NCBI GenBank assembly: GCA_965199875.1
Contig: OZ241346.1
Span: 4,092,001-4,156,000 of the forward strand
Origin: VXYL01 sp965199875
GTDB taxonomy: Bacteria; Pseudomonadota; Gammaproteobacteria; Pseudomonadales; Azotimanducaceae
DNA: 64,000 bases
Direction of reading: 5' to 3'
Positions 35,008 through 43,453 of the stretch are shown piece by piece. The notes under the pieces were generated by a model that worked only from the letters and a program-made list of their open reading frames with translations, made no database searches and was not told the DNA's origin. Each line of letters opens with the position of its first letter. Position 1 is the stretch's first letter. The translations under genes were made by a program, and so were the position numbers.

Positions 35008-36020
35008 GGCGGGGCCTCGCCATGCACCAGTTCGTGGACGAAGCGCAGCTTCTCGATCACCGCGCCGGGCAGCGCGAAGGGGTAGGCGTCGTCCAGCCCC
35101 ATGCTGCGGTTGAGGTTGTTCATCGCCTCGGCAAGCAGGCGCCAGTTCGAGACCATGACGTCGAAGTCGGCCGCGCCAGTCGGCAGGCCGATGGGGTTCT
35201 TGAGCGCTCTGCCGGCCACCGCGAGGCTCGAGGTCGCGGCGGTTTCCAGGGTGTCCACCATGTGCAGGTAGTGCGCCCAGCTTTCGGCGAAGTCCTCCAG
35301 CGGATGGCTCGCCGCGTAGGCGCAGACGTAGGCGCTTTGCCAGTCTTCGGGCGGCCCCGCGTCGTAGTAGGTACCCAGGCTCTCGTCGTAGGGCTGGCGT
35401 TCGTCGCCGAAGCGGGCGCGGAAGACGGCGAGATCTTCCCCGCACAGCAGGCGCCTCCAGTAGTAGTGGCCGGATTCGTGCCGAAAGTGCCCCAGCAGCG
35501 TGCGGTAGGGCTCGTTCAACGCGGCGCGCGCCTGTTCGCGCAGCTGCGCATCGGCTTCCATCAGATTGATGGTGATGCGGCCTTCGGCGTGGCCGGTCAG
35601 CACGGCGTCTTCCGGCGCTTCCACGGCCATGCCGTCGAGCCGCGGGTCGGCGAGGATGCGAAACGCGAGGCCGTCCGGGCGGACGCCGCGGCCTTCCACC
35701 GGCAGACCCAGCGAGTAGAGCGTGAACAGCAGCCGCCGCTTGGCCTTTTCGACAACGGCGTACAAGGCCAGACGGCGCGGGTCGTCGAGGTCGGGGACGT
35801 ATTCGTTCAGGGCGCAAGAGGCGCAAGTCGCGTCTTGCGCGGTGGAGACCAGCCAGTTGCAGGTGCCGAAGGCCGCGCGGTGGGCGCACGGTCGGTCCCC
35901 GGCTTCCACCGTGCGCATCGCCATTCGCGCCGGGTCGAAGGCCAAGGCGCCGCCGCAGCGCAGGCAGCGGGTGTTCTCGAAGTACACCGCGTTGCCGCAA
36001 GCGCAGCGAAACGAACGCAC
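35004..36020 (-). CDS. Zinc-ribbon putative metallopeptidase (DUF2248 type)
   Basis: The 338-residue protein begins with an N-terminal zinc ribbon (CACGNAVYFENTRCLRCGG) and further cysteines (CASCALNEY). A catalytic-looking HFRHESGHYYW near residue 180 fits HExxH and is the hallmark of the putative zinc-binding metallopeptidase family. Downstream, DFAESWAHYLHMVDTLETA could supply the third ligand. The start is ATG 36020. It heads an operon with the ATP-grasp and alpha-E genes, which suggests that it processes the peptide or protein those enzymes modify. No transglutaminase-like or Anbu proteasome gene, frequent partners elsewhere, is present. Confidence 0.83.
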   Translation of the reverse strand: MRSFRCACGNAVYFENTRCLRCGGALAFDPARMAMRTVEAGDRPCAHRAAFGTCNWLVSTAQDATCASCALNEYVPDLDDPRRLALYAVVEKAKRRLLFTLYSLGLPVEGRGVRPDGLAFRILADPRLDGMAVEAPEDAVLTGHAEGRITINLMEADAQLREQARAALNEPYRTLLGHFRHESGHYYWRRLLCGEDLAVFRARFGDERQPYDESLGTYYDAGPPEDWQSAYVCAYAASHPLEDFAESWAHYLHMVDTLETAATSSLAVAGRALKNPIGLPTGAADFDVMVSNWRLLAEAMNNLNRSMGLDDAYPFALPGAVIEKLRFVHELVHGEAPP

Positions 36021-36089
36021 CGCCCAGCTCCTTCGCCGTATCCCTAACGCCGCGGCAAGAGCTTAGGCCAAGCGTCGAAATCCAGTGCT

Positions 36090-38336
36090 TCAGTCCGCGC
36101 CGTTGGCGATGGCCTCCAGCACCTTCGGCGGCGACAGCGGCAAGTCGGTCATGCGCACGCCGATGGCGTGGCTGACGGCATTGGCCACCGCGGCCAGCGG
36201 CGCGACGATGGGCGTCTCGCCGCAGCCGCGCACGCCGTAGGGGTGGTTGACGTTCGGCACTTCGACGATCTGCGTGTCGATCATCGGCAGGTCCGACGCC
36301 ACCGGCACCCGGTAGTCGAGGAAGCCGGGGTTCTCCAGCACGCCGTCGTCGTCGTAGATGTACTCCTCGTTCAGCGCCCAGCCGATGCCTTGCGCCGCGC
36401 CGCCCTGCATCTGGCCTTCCACGTAGTCCGGGTGAATGGCCTTGCCAGCGTCCTGAATGGCGGTGAAGCGGGTTACCGTCGGGCGCCCGGTCTCCCGATC
36501 GACGTGGACGTCCGCCATGTTGACGGAAAACGCCGGGCCCGGCCCTTGCGCGGTCAGCGACGCCCGCCCGGAGATCGGCCCGCCGGTGCGAGCGGCGCCT
36601 CGCGCCAGCTCCTTCAGCGACAAGGGCTGGGCGTCGATGTTGACGCCGGCCTTGGGCCGCGCTTCGCCGTCGGACCACTCCACCTGTTCCGGGTCGATGT
36701 CCCAAGTGGCGGCGGCGCGGCGCTTCAGTTCGCCGATGACGTCTTCGCAGGCGCGGATCACCGCCATGCCGGTGGCGAAGGTGACGCGGCTGCCGCCGGT
36801 GGTGGCGCAGTAGCCGGTGCTGTCGGTGTCGGCCACCAGCACGCGGATGCGTTCGTAGGGCACGCCCAGCGTTTCCGCCGCCATCAGCGCCATGGAAGCG
36901 CGGCTGCCGCCGATGTCCGGGCTGCCTTCCACCACCTTCACCATGCCGGAATCGGCGATGTGGACTTCGGCGCTCGACTGGTTGGCGCCGTTGAACCAGA
37001 AGCCCACGGCGATGCCGCGCCCGGCGTCTTCGCCCAAAGGCCGGGCGTAGTTCGGATGCGCCTTGGCGGCTTCCAGGCAGGCCTTGAGGCCAATCGAGCC
37101 GAAGGTGGGGCCATAGGCCGCGCGAGTGCCTTGGCCGGCTGCGTTCTTCAGCCGGAAGTCGATGGGGTCCATGCCCACCTTCTCGGCCAGTTCGTCGATC
37201 ACGGATTCGCCGGCGAACATCGACTGCGGCGCTCCGGGTGCTCGATAGGCCGCCACCCGGGGCCGATTGACCACCACCTCGAAGCCCTCGATCAGCACGT
37301 CGTCGACGTCGTAGGGGGCGAAGATGCACATCGAGCCGGCGCCCAGCGGGCTGCCCGGATAGGCGCCGGATTCGTAGACCAGCTTGGCGTACATGGCGAC
37401 GATGCGGCCGTCGCGCTTGCAGCCGATCTTCACCGTGTTGACCGTGCCCGATGCCGGGCCGGTGGCGCGGAACACGTCCTCCCGGGTCATCACCATCTTC
37501 ACCGGGCGGCCGCTCTTCTGCGACAGCTTCACCGCCAGCGGTTCCAGATAGATGGTGGTCTTGCCGCCGAAGCCGCCGCCGATCTCCGCCGGAATGACGC
37601 GGATGTCTCCGGAATCCATGCCCAGCGCCATGGCGGTCATGCTGCGCACGTCGAAGTGGCCTTGGGAGCTGCACCACACCGTCGCCTGGCCGTCCTCGTT
37701 GCAGCTGCCGACGCAGGCGTGGGGTTCGATGTAGCCTTGATGCACCATCGGCGTGACGAAGGTGCGTTCGACGATTTCGTCCGCCTTGGCGAAGGCCGCC
37801 TCGACGTCGCCCTTGGCGATGACCTGCTTCTTGACCAGGTTGGAAGGCCGGGACGGCTTCTCGGCCATGCCTTCGGTGTAGAGATCGTCGTGCAGCAGCG
37901 GCGCATCCTCGCGCATGGCCTGCATGGCGTCGGTGACCGCTGGCAGCACCTCGTAGTCCACCGCCACGGCCTCGGCGGCGGCTTCCGCGGCTTGACGGGA
38001 AACCGCGGCCACCGCGGCGACGGCATGGCCGTGGTAGAGCACCTTGTCGCTGGCCAGCAGATTGTCGTTGAAGCCTTTGCGCCGCCAGCTGAACTTGGAG
38101 CGGTCCGGAAAGTCGGCGGCGGTGACGACGGCCAGCACGCCGGGCATCGCCTCCGCCGCGGCGGTGTCGATGGAGCGAATGCGCGCATGGGCGTGGGGGC
38201 TGCGCACCACCGTGCCGTGCAGCATGCCCGGCAGGTTGCGATCGGCGCCGAAGTTGGCGCGTCCGGTCACCTTCTCGATGCCGTCGGGGCGTATCGGGCG
38301 GGTGCCGATGTACTTGAGTCCTTCCGCGGCGCTCAT
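36090..38336 (-). CDS. CoxL/xanthine dehydrogenase family molybdenum-binding subunit (second copy)
   Basis: The 748-residue protein is a molybdenum hydroxylase large subunit. It has KVTGRANFGADRNLPGMLHG near the start, PAEIGGGFGGKTTIYLEPL, the active-site loop AAYRAPGAPQS, and GVRGCGETPIVAPL with the catalytic Glu. It differs clearly from the copy at 8.4-10.7 kb. The ATG at 38336 has GGAAGGAG a few bases upstream, which is strong. As with the other copy, no FAD or [2Fe-2S] subunit gene lies beside it. Substrates of such form II-like enzymes include purines, aldehydes and N-heterocycles; none can be chosen here. Confidence 0.88.
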   Translation of the reverse strand: MSAAEGLKYIGTRPIRPDGIEKVTGRANFGADRNLPGMLHGTVVRSPHAHARIRSIDTAAAEAMPGVLAVVTAADFPDRSKFSWRRKGFNDNLLASDKVLYHGHAVAAVAAVSRQAAEAAAEAVAVDYEVLPAVTDAMQAMREDAPLLHDDLYTEGMAEKPSRPSNLVKKQVIAKGDVEAAFAKADEIVERTFVTPMVHQGYIEPHACVGSCNEDGQATVWCSSQGHFDVRSMTAMALGMDSGDIRVIPAEIGGGFGGKTTIYLEPLAVKLSQKSGRPVKMVMTREDVFRATGPASGTVNTVKIGCKRDGRIVAMYAKLVYESGAYPGSPLGAGSMCIFAPYDVDDVLIEGFEVVVNRPRVAAYRAPGAPQSMFAGESVIDELAEKVGMDPIDFRLKNAAGQGTRAAYGPTFGSIGLKACLEAAKAHPNYARPLGEDAGRGIAVGFWFNGANQSSAEVHIADSGMVKVVEGSPDIGGSRASMALMAAETLGVPYERIRVLVADTDSTGYCATTGGSRVTFATGMAVIRACEDVIGELKRRAAATWDIDPEQVEWSDGEARPKAGVNIDAQPLSLKELARGAARTGGPISGRASLTAQGPGPAFSVNMADVHVDRETGRPTVTRFTAIQDAGKAIHPDYVEGQMQGGAAQGIGWALNEEYIYDDDGVLENPGFLDYRVPVASDLPMIDTQIVEVPNVNHPYGVRGCGETPIVAPLAAVANAVSHAIGVRMTDLPLSPPKVLEAIANGAD

Positions 38337-38457
38337 GCAAACTCTCCTTCCAAGATTCCTTGAGTGGCACTGACTTTCGCAGACGAGTCGAAAGTTAGCG
38401 ACAGGCGCGCCAACTATATACGATGCGATGCCTGCCACCGATGACGCCGGAGTTGCC

Positions 38458-39966
38458 ATGCCCCTGAACTACGAGGCCCTGCACGAGCGCTGCAAGCGCA
38501 TCGGCGACTTGAGCCATGCGCTGGCGATCCTGCACTGGGACGAAGCCGCGATGATGCCGAGCGGCGCCGGCGAAGCGCGGGCGGACGCGATGGCGGCCCT
38601 CGAGGGCGAGATCCACGACCTGACGGCCGCCTGCCGAACCGTCGATCTGGTCTCCTTGGCGCGGGACGAGGATCTGGACCCCTGGCAGGCCGCCAACGTC
38701 GAACTGACGTATCGAGCTTGGCGCAAAGCGCGGGCGGTGCCGACGGATTTGCAGATGGCGGCCTCCAAGGCGGCGTCCGCTTGCGAACAGGCCTGGCGCG
38801 ACGCCCGCGGCCGCAACGACTGGGCGGCGGTGGCCGGCAAGCTGGCGACGGTGGTGGATCTCACCCGGCAGAAGGCGCAGGCGTTGGCCGACGCCTTGCG
38901 CTGCGAACCCTACGACGCGCTGCTCGACGAGTACGAGCCCGACCTGCGACGTCAAGACATCGATCCGCTGTTCGACGAACTGCAAAGCGCCCTGCCGCCG
39001 CTGGTCGACCAGGCACTCGGCCGGCAGGCGCAGCCCGATCCGCTGCCCGGTACGTTCCCGTTGCAGCGCCAGAAAGCGCTTGCCCGCGAGCTCATGGAAG
39101 CCCTTGGCTTCGACTTCGAGCGCGGGCTGCTCGGCGTCAGCCACCATCCCTTCTGCGGCGGCGTGCCGGACGACACGCGCATCACCACGCGCTACAGCAG
39201 GTCGGACTTCCTGGAGTCGATGTTCGCCGTGCTGCACGAAACCGGCCACGCCCTCTATCAGCAGGGCCTGCCCAAGGCCTGGCGAGGCCAGCCGGTGGGC
39301 GAAGCGGGCGGCATGGCGCTGCACGAAAGCCAGTCGCTGACCATGGAGATGCAGGTGTGCCGGGGCACGGCGTTTCTCGACTTCGCGGCACCCGTGATCC
39401 AGCGCCAGCTGCTCGGCGCCGAGACCGCCGCCCCGCAGTGGCAGCCGGACAACCTGGCCAAACTCGCCACGAAGGTGGAGCGCGGCTACATCCGCGTGGA
39501 TGCGGACGAGCTGACCTACCCGCTGCACGTCATTCTGCGCTACCGGCTGGAAACCGAGCTGCTGGCCGGCGGGCTCGAAGTCGCCGACATCCCCGACGCC
39601 TGGGATGCGGCGATGCAGGACGCCCTGGGCCTGTCCACGGCGGGGAACTTCGCCAACGGCTGCATGCAGGACGTACACTGGTTCGGCGGGCTGATCGGCT
39701 ACTTTCCCACCTACACCCTCGGCGCGGTCATGGCCGCGCAGCTGTACGGCGCGGCGCAGCAGCAGATCGCCGGTCTCGACGATGCCATCCGCGCCGGCGA
39801 GTTCGACGTTCTGCTCGACTGGCAGCGAAGCCGCATCCACAGCCGCGGCAGTTCAGTGCCGACGTTGCAGCTGGTTGCCGAGGCCAGCGGCGAGGAACTG
39901 GCCAGTTCCGCGTTTCTCCAGCACCTGCGGCGTCGCTACGGCGATGCGCCGGAACTGCCGCGGTAG
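38458..39966 (+). CDS. Carboxypeptidase Taq (M32) metallopeptidase
   Basis: The product is 502 residues, the usual M32 length of about 500. The zinc motif is in VLHETGHALYQQG, with ALHESQSLTMEMQ as the conserved partner carrying a further ligand. HPFCGGVPDDTRITTRY and DADELTYPLHVILRYRLE are other M32 blocks. The enzyme removes C-terminal residues from peptides in the cytoplasm. The ATG at 38458 with GGAG at -7 is preferred over one 30 bases upstream. It diverges from the CoxL-like gene. A small exported protein gene follows 9 bases later. Confidence 0.9.
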   Translation: MPLNYEALHERCKRIGDLSHALAILHWDEAAMMPSGAGEARADAMAALEGEIHDLTAACRTVDLVSLARDEDLDPWQAANVELTYRAWRKARAVPTDLQMAASKAASACEQAWRDARGRNDWAAVAGKLATVVDLTRQKAQALADALRCEPYDALLDEYEPDLRRQDIDPLFDELQSALPPLVDQALGRQAQPDPLPGTFPLQRQKALARELMEALGFDFERGLLGVSHHPFCGGVPDDTRITTRYSRSDFLESMFAVLHETGHALYQQGLPKAWRGQPVGEAGGMALHESQSLTMEMQVCRGTAFLDFAAPVIQRQLLGAETAAPQWQPDNLAKLATKVERGYIRVDADELTYPLHVILRYRLETELLAGGLEVADIPDAWDAAMQDALGLSTAGNFANGCMQDVHWFGGLIGYFPTYTLGAVMAAQLYGAAQQQIAGLDDAIRAGEFDVLLDWQRSRIHSRGSSVPTLQLVAEASGEELASSAFLQHLRRRYGDAPELPR

Positions 39967-39975
39967 GCAGGCGCC

Positions 39976-40530
39976 TTGAACGCGCGGGAACGTGCCGGGC
40001 TGGCGGCGCTGGCGGTGGTTGCCGCGTCTTGGCTGGCGCAAGGCCAGGAGAACGCAGCCGTGGACGACGAGGCGCCCTTGAGCGCGGAGGAAATTCTCGC
40101 CAATCCGCTGCAAGACTCGGACTACGCCAAGACGACGCGGTGCCTGTCCACGGCGCGCTATCGGCGCGTGGAAATCGTCAACAGCCAGGCGCTGGCCTTC
40201 CACGGCCGTGGCGACGACGTCTGGCTGAACATGCTGCACCGGCGCTGCATCGGCCTGCGCAAGGACATGATCCTCAGCATCGAGCAGACCAGCCTTCGGG
40301 TCTGCGCCAGGGATCGCGTCAAGGGCATGTCGCGCAACTCCTTCGAGGCGGCCGGCGCGGTGTGTTCGCTGGGCAGATTCCAGCGCGTCTCGAAACCGGC
40401 GTTCGACGCCATGCGCGCCGCGCTCTTGGCCGGGGAGAGCAATCTGACCGTGGCGCGAACGCTGCGCTCGGCCGGTCGAACCGGCGGCACGGCGGCGAAG
40501 CCGGACGCCAGCAAGCCGGGCGACGAGTAG
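39976..40530 (+). CDS. Small exported protein, DUF6491-like
   Basis: The product is 184 residues with a weak N-terminal signal (LAALAVVAASWLAQGQ). A conserved-looking centre contains TTRCLSTARYRRVEIVNSQA, LNMLHRRCIGLR and RVCARDRVKGMS with paired cysteines. This resembles the small DUF6491 proteins of gammaproteobacteria, which have no known function. The C-terminus is a charged low-complexity tail. It starts with TTG nine bases after the carboxypeptidase stop, so it may be in the same transcript. Confidence 0.55.
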   Translation: MNARERAGLAALAVVAASWLAQGQENAAVDDEAPLSAEEILANPLQDSDYAKTTRCLSTARYRRVEIVNSQALAFHGRGDDVWLNMLHRRCIGLRKDMILSIEQTSLRVCARDRVKGMSRNSFEAAGAVCSLGRFQRVSKPAFDAMRAALLAGESNLTVARTLRSAGRTGGTAAKPDASKPGDE

Positions 40531-40561
40531 ACGCCGCGGGGATCGGCCTCTTTGCCGCGGC

Positions 40562-43090
40562 TCAGCCCGCCTGCTCGGCCAGCAGCTCCCCCAGCCGCGC
40601 CAGCGCTCCTTCGAGATCGGGGTCCAACGTCATCACGTCGGCCATCGGATCGCCGTGGCGCCGCAAGCGTCTCACCGCGTTCTTCAGATGGAAGTTCGAG
40701 TTCTTCAGCCGGGCGTTCAGCTCGGACCACTTCACCGGCATGGAGACCGACGCCGCCGGCTCGGCCCGGGCCGACAGCGGCGCCACCAGCAGCTGGCCGT
40801 GGCCGTTCTGCAGGAAGTCGATGTAGACCTTGCCGTCGCGCTTGCGCACGGTGCGGGTGATGGTGCAGATGTCGTGGTGGCGGGCGACGATCACCCGCGC
40901 CAGCAGTTCGCCGAGGGTGGTGGCCTGGCGATGGGTGAGCCGGCGCGCCAGCGGCACCAGGATGTGCAGGCCGCTCGCGCCGCTGGTCTTCAGGAACCCG
41001 GGCAGCTCGATTTCGTCGAGCAGTTCCTTGACCGCCTTGGCGGTGGCCAGAACGCGGGCGAACGGCGCGTCCTTGGGGTCCAGATCCAGCACGCACCAGT
41101 CCGGGTGTTCTAGGTCGGTGATGCGGCTGTGCCAGGCGTGGATGGGGATGGTTCCCATGTTCGCGAGGTACAGCAGCGACTCGACGTTCTGCACCACGAA
41201 GTAGTGGACTTCCCGCTCGGCGCTGTCGCTCCACAAGGTCTTGCGCAGCAGCCAGTCCGGCACGAAGGAGGGCGCGTCGCGCTGATAGAAGGACTTGCCG
41301 TGTATGCCGTCCGGGAAGCGGGTGAGCACCAGCGGCCGGTCCGCCAGATAGGGCAGCATCCACGGCGCGGCACCCTCGTAGTAGTCCAGCAGATCGCCCT
41401 TGGTGAGCGCCTTCTCTGGGAAGAAGATCTTCTCGCGGTTGCTGACGATCACCTCCCGCACGGGCTCGGGCTCGTCCTGGGGCGGCGGCACGTCGAAATG
41501 GCCGACGCACTCGACGGGCGGCTTGTCGTCGCGAAAGCGCAGGAACACGCCTTGGCGCACGTTGCCGCTCAACGAGTACTCGCGAAACTCCACTTCGCAA
41601 ACCTCCGCCGGCTGCACCCAGAAGTGGTTGGCCTCCTTCGACAGCGGTTCGCCGGCGTCCAGCCGGGCGAGCCGCCGCTGCGCCTCGGCGCGCGCCGCTT
41701 CGCCAAGACCGGAGCCGACTCGGCCCACCAGAGTCAGTTCGCCGCCGCGGTATTCGCCAAGCACCAAGGCGCCGATGTCGGACGGGTTGCTCTTCTGCGC
41801 CACCCAGCCGACCACTACGAAATCGCCGGTGCGGTTGGCGCGCACCTTCAGCCAGGAGCGGCTGCGCCCTCCTTCGTAGGAGGAGTCGGCGCGCTTGCCC
41901 ACCACGCCTTCGAGCCCCAGCTTCGCCATGGCGTGGAAGGTCTCGATGCCGTTGCCGTCGATGTGTTCCGAGTAGCGCAAGAGGCCCATGCTCGGCAGCA
42001 CTTCGGCAAGCAGCTGCTTGCGCACGGCCAACGGCTGCTGCTTCAAGTCGAAGCCGCAGGCGTGCAGCAGGTCGAAGGCGTAGAACGTCACCGGATTGTG
42101 CCGCGCGGCGCGCAAGGTGGCGCCTTCGCCGCGCACCGCCGCGCGATCCTGCAGCAGGCCGAAGCGCGGCAGCCCGCGTTCGTCGTGGACCACCACCTCG
42201 CCGTCGATGACGAAGTCGTCGCAGGGCAGTCGCGCAGCGCACTTGACCAGCTCGGGAAAGCGCGACGTCAAGTCGATGCCGTTGCGGGAAACGAGGGCCA
42301 CGGCGTCGCCCTGGCGTTGGATCAGCAGCCGGTAGCCGTCGTACTTGATCTCGAACACCCAGCCGTCGCGATGGAACGGCTCGGAGGCGCTGGCCAGCAT
42401 GGGCGTCTCGACCAGCGACGCGCTCGGCGGCGGCTTGGGTTCGAGGGCGCCGATCCGGGCGGCGAAGGCTGCGGCGACGGCGCCGGGATCTTCGGCATCC
42501 GCCAGGCCGAGGCCCGAGAACACCGAGTCCTCCGGCAGCGGCTCGGTGCGCACCCACTGGTCGCGCTCCTTGACCAGCAGCCACTCCTTGCCGGTGTTCT
42601 CTTTGCCTTTCAGCCGAATCAGCGTGAAGCGGCCGCGCAGCTTGTGGCCGTCCAGGTGGAACAGCAGCTTGCCCTCGGCGAAGCCCTGGATGAAGCTCTC
42701 CAGTTCGAGGTAGGTGCCCTGGTCCCACACCAGCACGTGTCCGGCGCCGTAGTTGCCGTCGGGAATGCGGCCCTCGAAGTCCGCGTACTCCAGCGGATGG
42801 TCTTCCACCTGGACGGCGAAGCGCTTCTCCTCGGGGTTCATCGACGGCCCCTTGGGCACGGCCCAGGAACGCAGCACGTCGTCCACTTCCAAGCGGAAGT
42901 CCCAATGCAGGCGGGTGGCGGCATGCTGTTGCACGACGAACAGCCTTCTGCCGCCCGGCGCCGGCACCGAAGCGGCAGCGCCAAACGGCTCGGGAGTGGC
43001 GTCGGCGGCGCGCTTCTTGCGATACGCCGCGAGGCCCGCGACCTGCCCGGAAGCGTCGGCCGGCAACGAAGGCTTGTTGAGGGAACTCAA
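40562..43090 (-). CDS. ligD: ATP-dependent DNA ligase D (phosphoesterase-ligase-polymerase)
   Basis: The 842-residue protein has the three domains of Pseudomonas-type LigD in order. The 3'-phosphoesterase (about 45-165) has HAATRLHWDFRLE. The ATP-dependent ligase (about 225-510) has EIKYDGYR with the adenylated Lys at 249 and KLGLEGVVGKRADS. The primase-polymerase (about 545-840) has ALTKGDLLDYYEG and WCVLDLDPKDAPF. It seals double-strand breaks in non-homologous end joining with Ku, encoded about 7 kb away at 50.2 kb. The start is TTG 43090; a stop codon lies two codons upstream, so longer forms are excluded. Two palindromes lie 120-170 bases upstream. Confidence 0.93.
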   Translation of the reverse strand: MSSLNKPSLPADASGQVAGLAAYRKKRAADATPEPFGAAASVPAPGGRRLFVVQQHAATRLHWDFRLEVDDVLRSWAVPKGPSMNPEEKRFAVQVEDHPLEYADFEGRIPDGNYGAGHVLVWDQGTYLELESFIQGFAEGKLLFHLDGHKLRGRFTLIRLKGKENTGKEWLLVKERDQWVRTEPLPEDSVFSGLGLADAEDPGAVAAAFAARIGALEPKPPPSASLVETPMLASASEPFHRDGWVFEIKYDGYRLLIQRQGDAVALVSRNGIDLTSRFPELVKCAARLPCDDFVIDGEVVVHDERGLPRFGLLQDRAAVRGEGATLRAARHNPVTFYAFDLLHACGFDLKQQPLAVRKQLLAEVLPSMGLLRYSEHIDGNGIETFHAMAKLGLEGVVGKRADSSYEGGRSRSWLKVRANRTGDFVVVGWVAQKSNPSDIGALVLGEYRGGELTLVGRVGSGLGEAARAEAQRRLARLDAGEPLSKEANHFWVQPAEVCEVEFREYSLSGNVRQGVFLRFRDDKPPVECVGHFDVPPPQDEPEPVREVIVSNREKIFFPEKALTKGDLLDYYEGAAPWMLPYLADRPLVLTRFPDGIHGKSFYQRDAPSFVPDWLLRKTLWSDSAEREVHYFVVQNVESLLYLANMGTIPIHAWHSRITDLEHPDWCVLDLDPKDAPFARVLATAKAVKELLDEIELPGFLKTSGASGLHILVPLARRLTHRQATTLGELLARVIVARHHDICTITRTVRKRDGKVYIDFLQNGHGQLLVAPLSARAEPAASVSMPVKWSELNARLKNSNFHLKNAVRRLRRHGDPMADVMTLDPDLEGALARLGELLAEQAG

Positions 43091-43453
43091 CGATCAGCGA
43101 ACTCGTGGCGGGGCAAGCCAATAGCATAGCGCCATGACGGGAACGGCCATCAAGCGCTCTGGACGAGCAGCGTGCGGCGTCGCAAACCGCAAGTCCGTCA
43201 AGCCCGTACAACGACAGTCGTTGCCAATACCGAGACAAGCCTGAACGGGCACGTGCCCGTGCGCGGATCGAATTGGGAAAGTTGCCAGTTGAGACTGGAC
43301 GATGGTTGCGCGAGTAACGCCTGGTCAAGCAGGACGTCGGCGCTCTCGGCGCTCCGGGCTCGGCCTGTGATCGCCCTGACCCACGGCGCCGGCCGCAATC
43401 TTGGCAATGCGGGCTTCTGCTCATTTCCGGCTCCGCAACGTAGCAGGAGAGGA
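43091..43453. other. 363-base intergenic region between ligD and an ATPase gene
   Basis: No convincing gene is seen. The stretch contains two perfect palindromes (43209-43223 and 43245-43260) in the half nearer ligD. A short translated stretch near 43362 (RPVIALTHGAGRN) recalls the start of an alpha/beta hydrolase but is too short and isolated to call. Confidence 0.6.
43209..43260. promoter_or_regulatory. Two perfect palindromes upstream of ligD
   Basis: CAACGACAGTCGTTG (43209-43223) has 7-base arms around one base. ACGGGCACGTGCCCGT (43245-43260) is a 16-base perfect palindrome. They lie 119-170 bases upstream of the ligD start. Either could be an operator or a terminator-like hairpin, though neither is followed by a T-run. 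Both are read from sequence; function is inferred. Confidence 0.45.

Noticed and set aside
33559..38370. Open frame of about 1600 codons joining the ATP-grasp gene to upstream sequence
   Set aside because: Only the last 482 codons resemble a protein family. The upstream part is an out-of-frame reading of the metallopeptidase and CoxL-like genes. A GTG at 35007 overlapping the preceding stop is the real start.
43340..43400. Possible alpha/beta hydrolase start (RPVIALTHGAGRN) in the ligD upstream gap
   Set aside because: Only about a dozen residues fit, with no continuation of the fold and no start signal. Probably coincidence or an old remnant.
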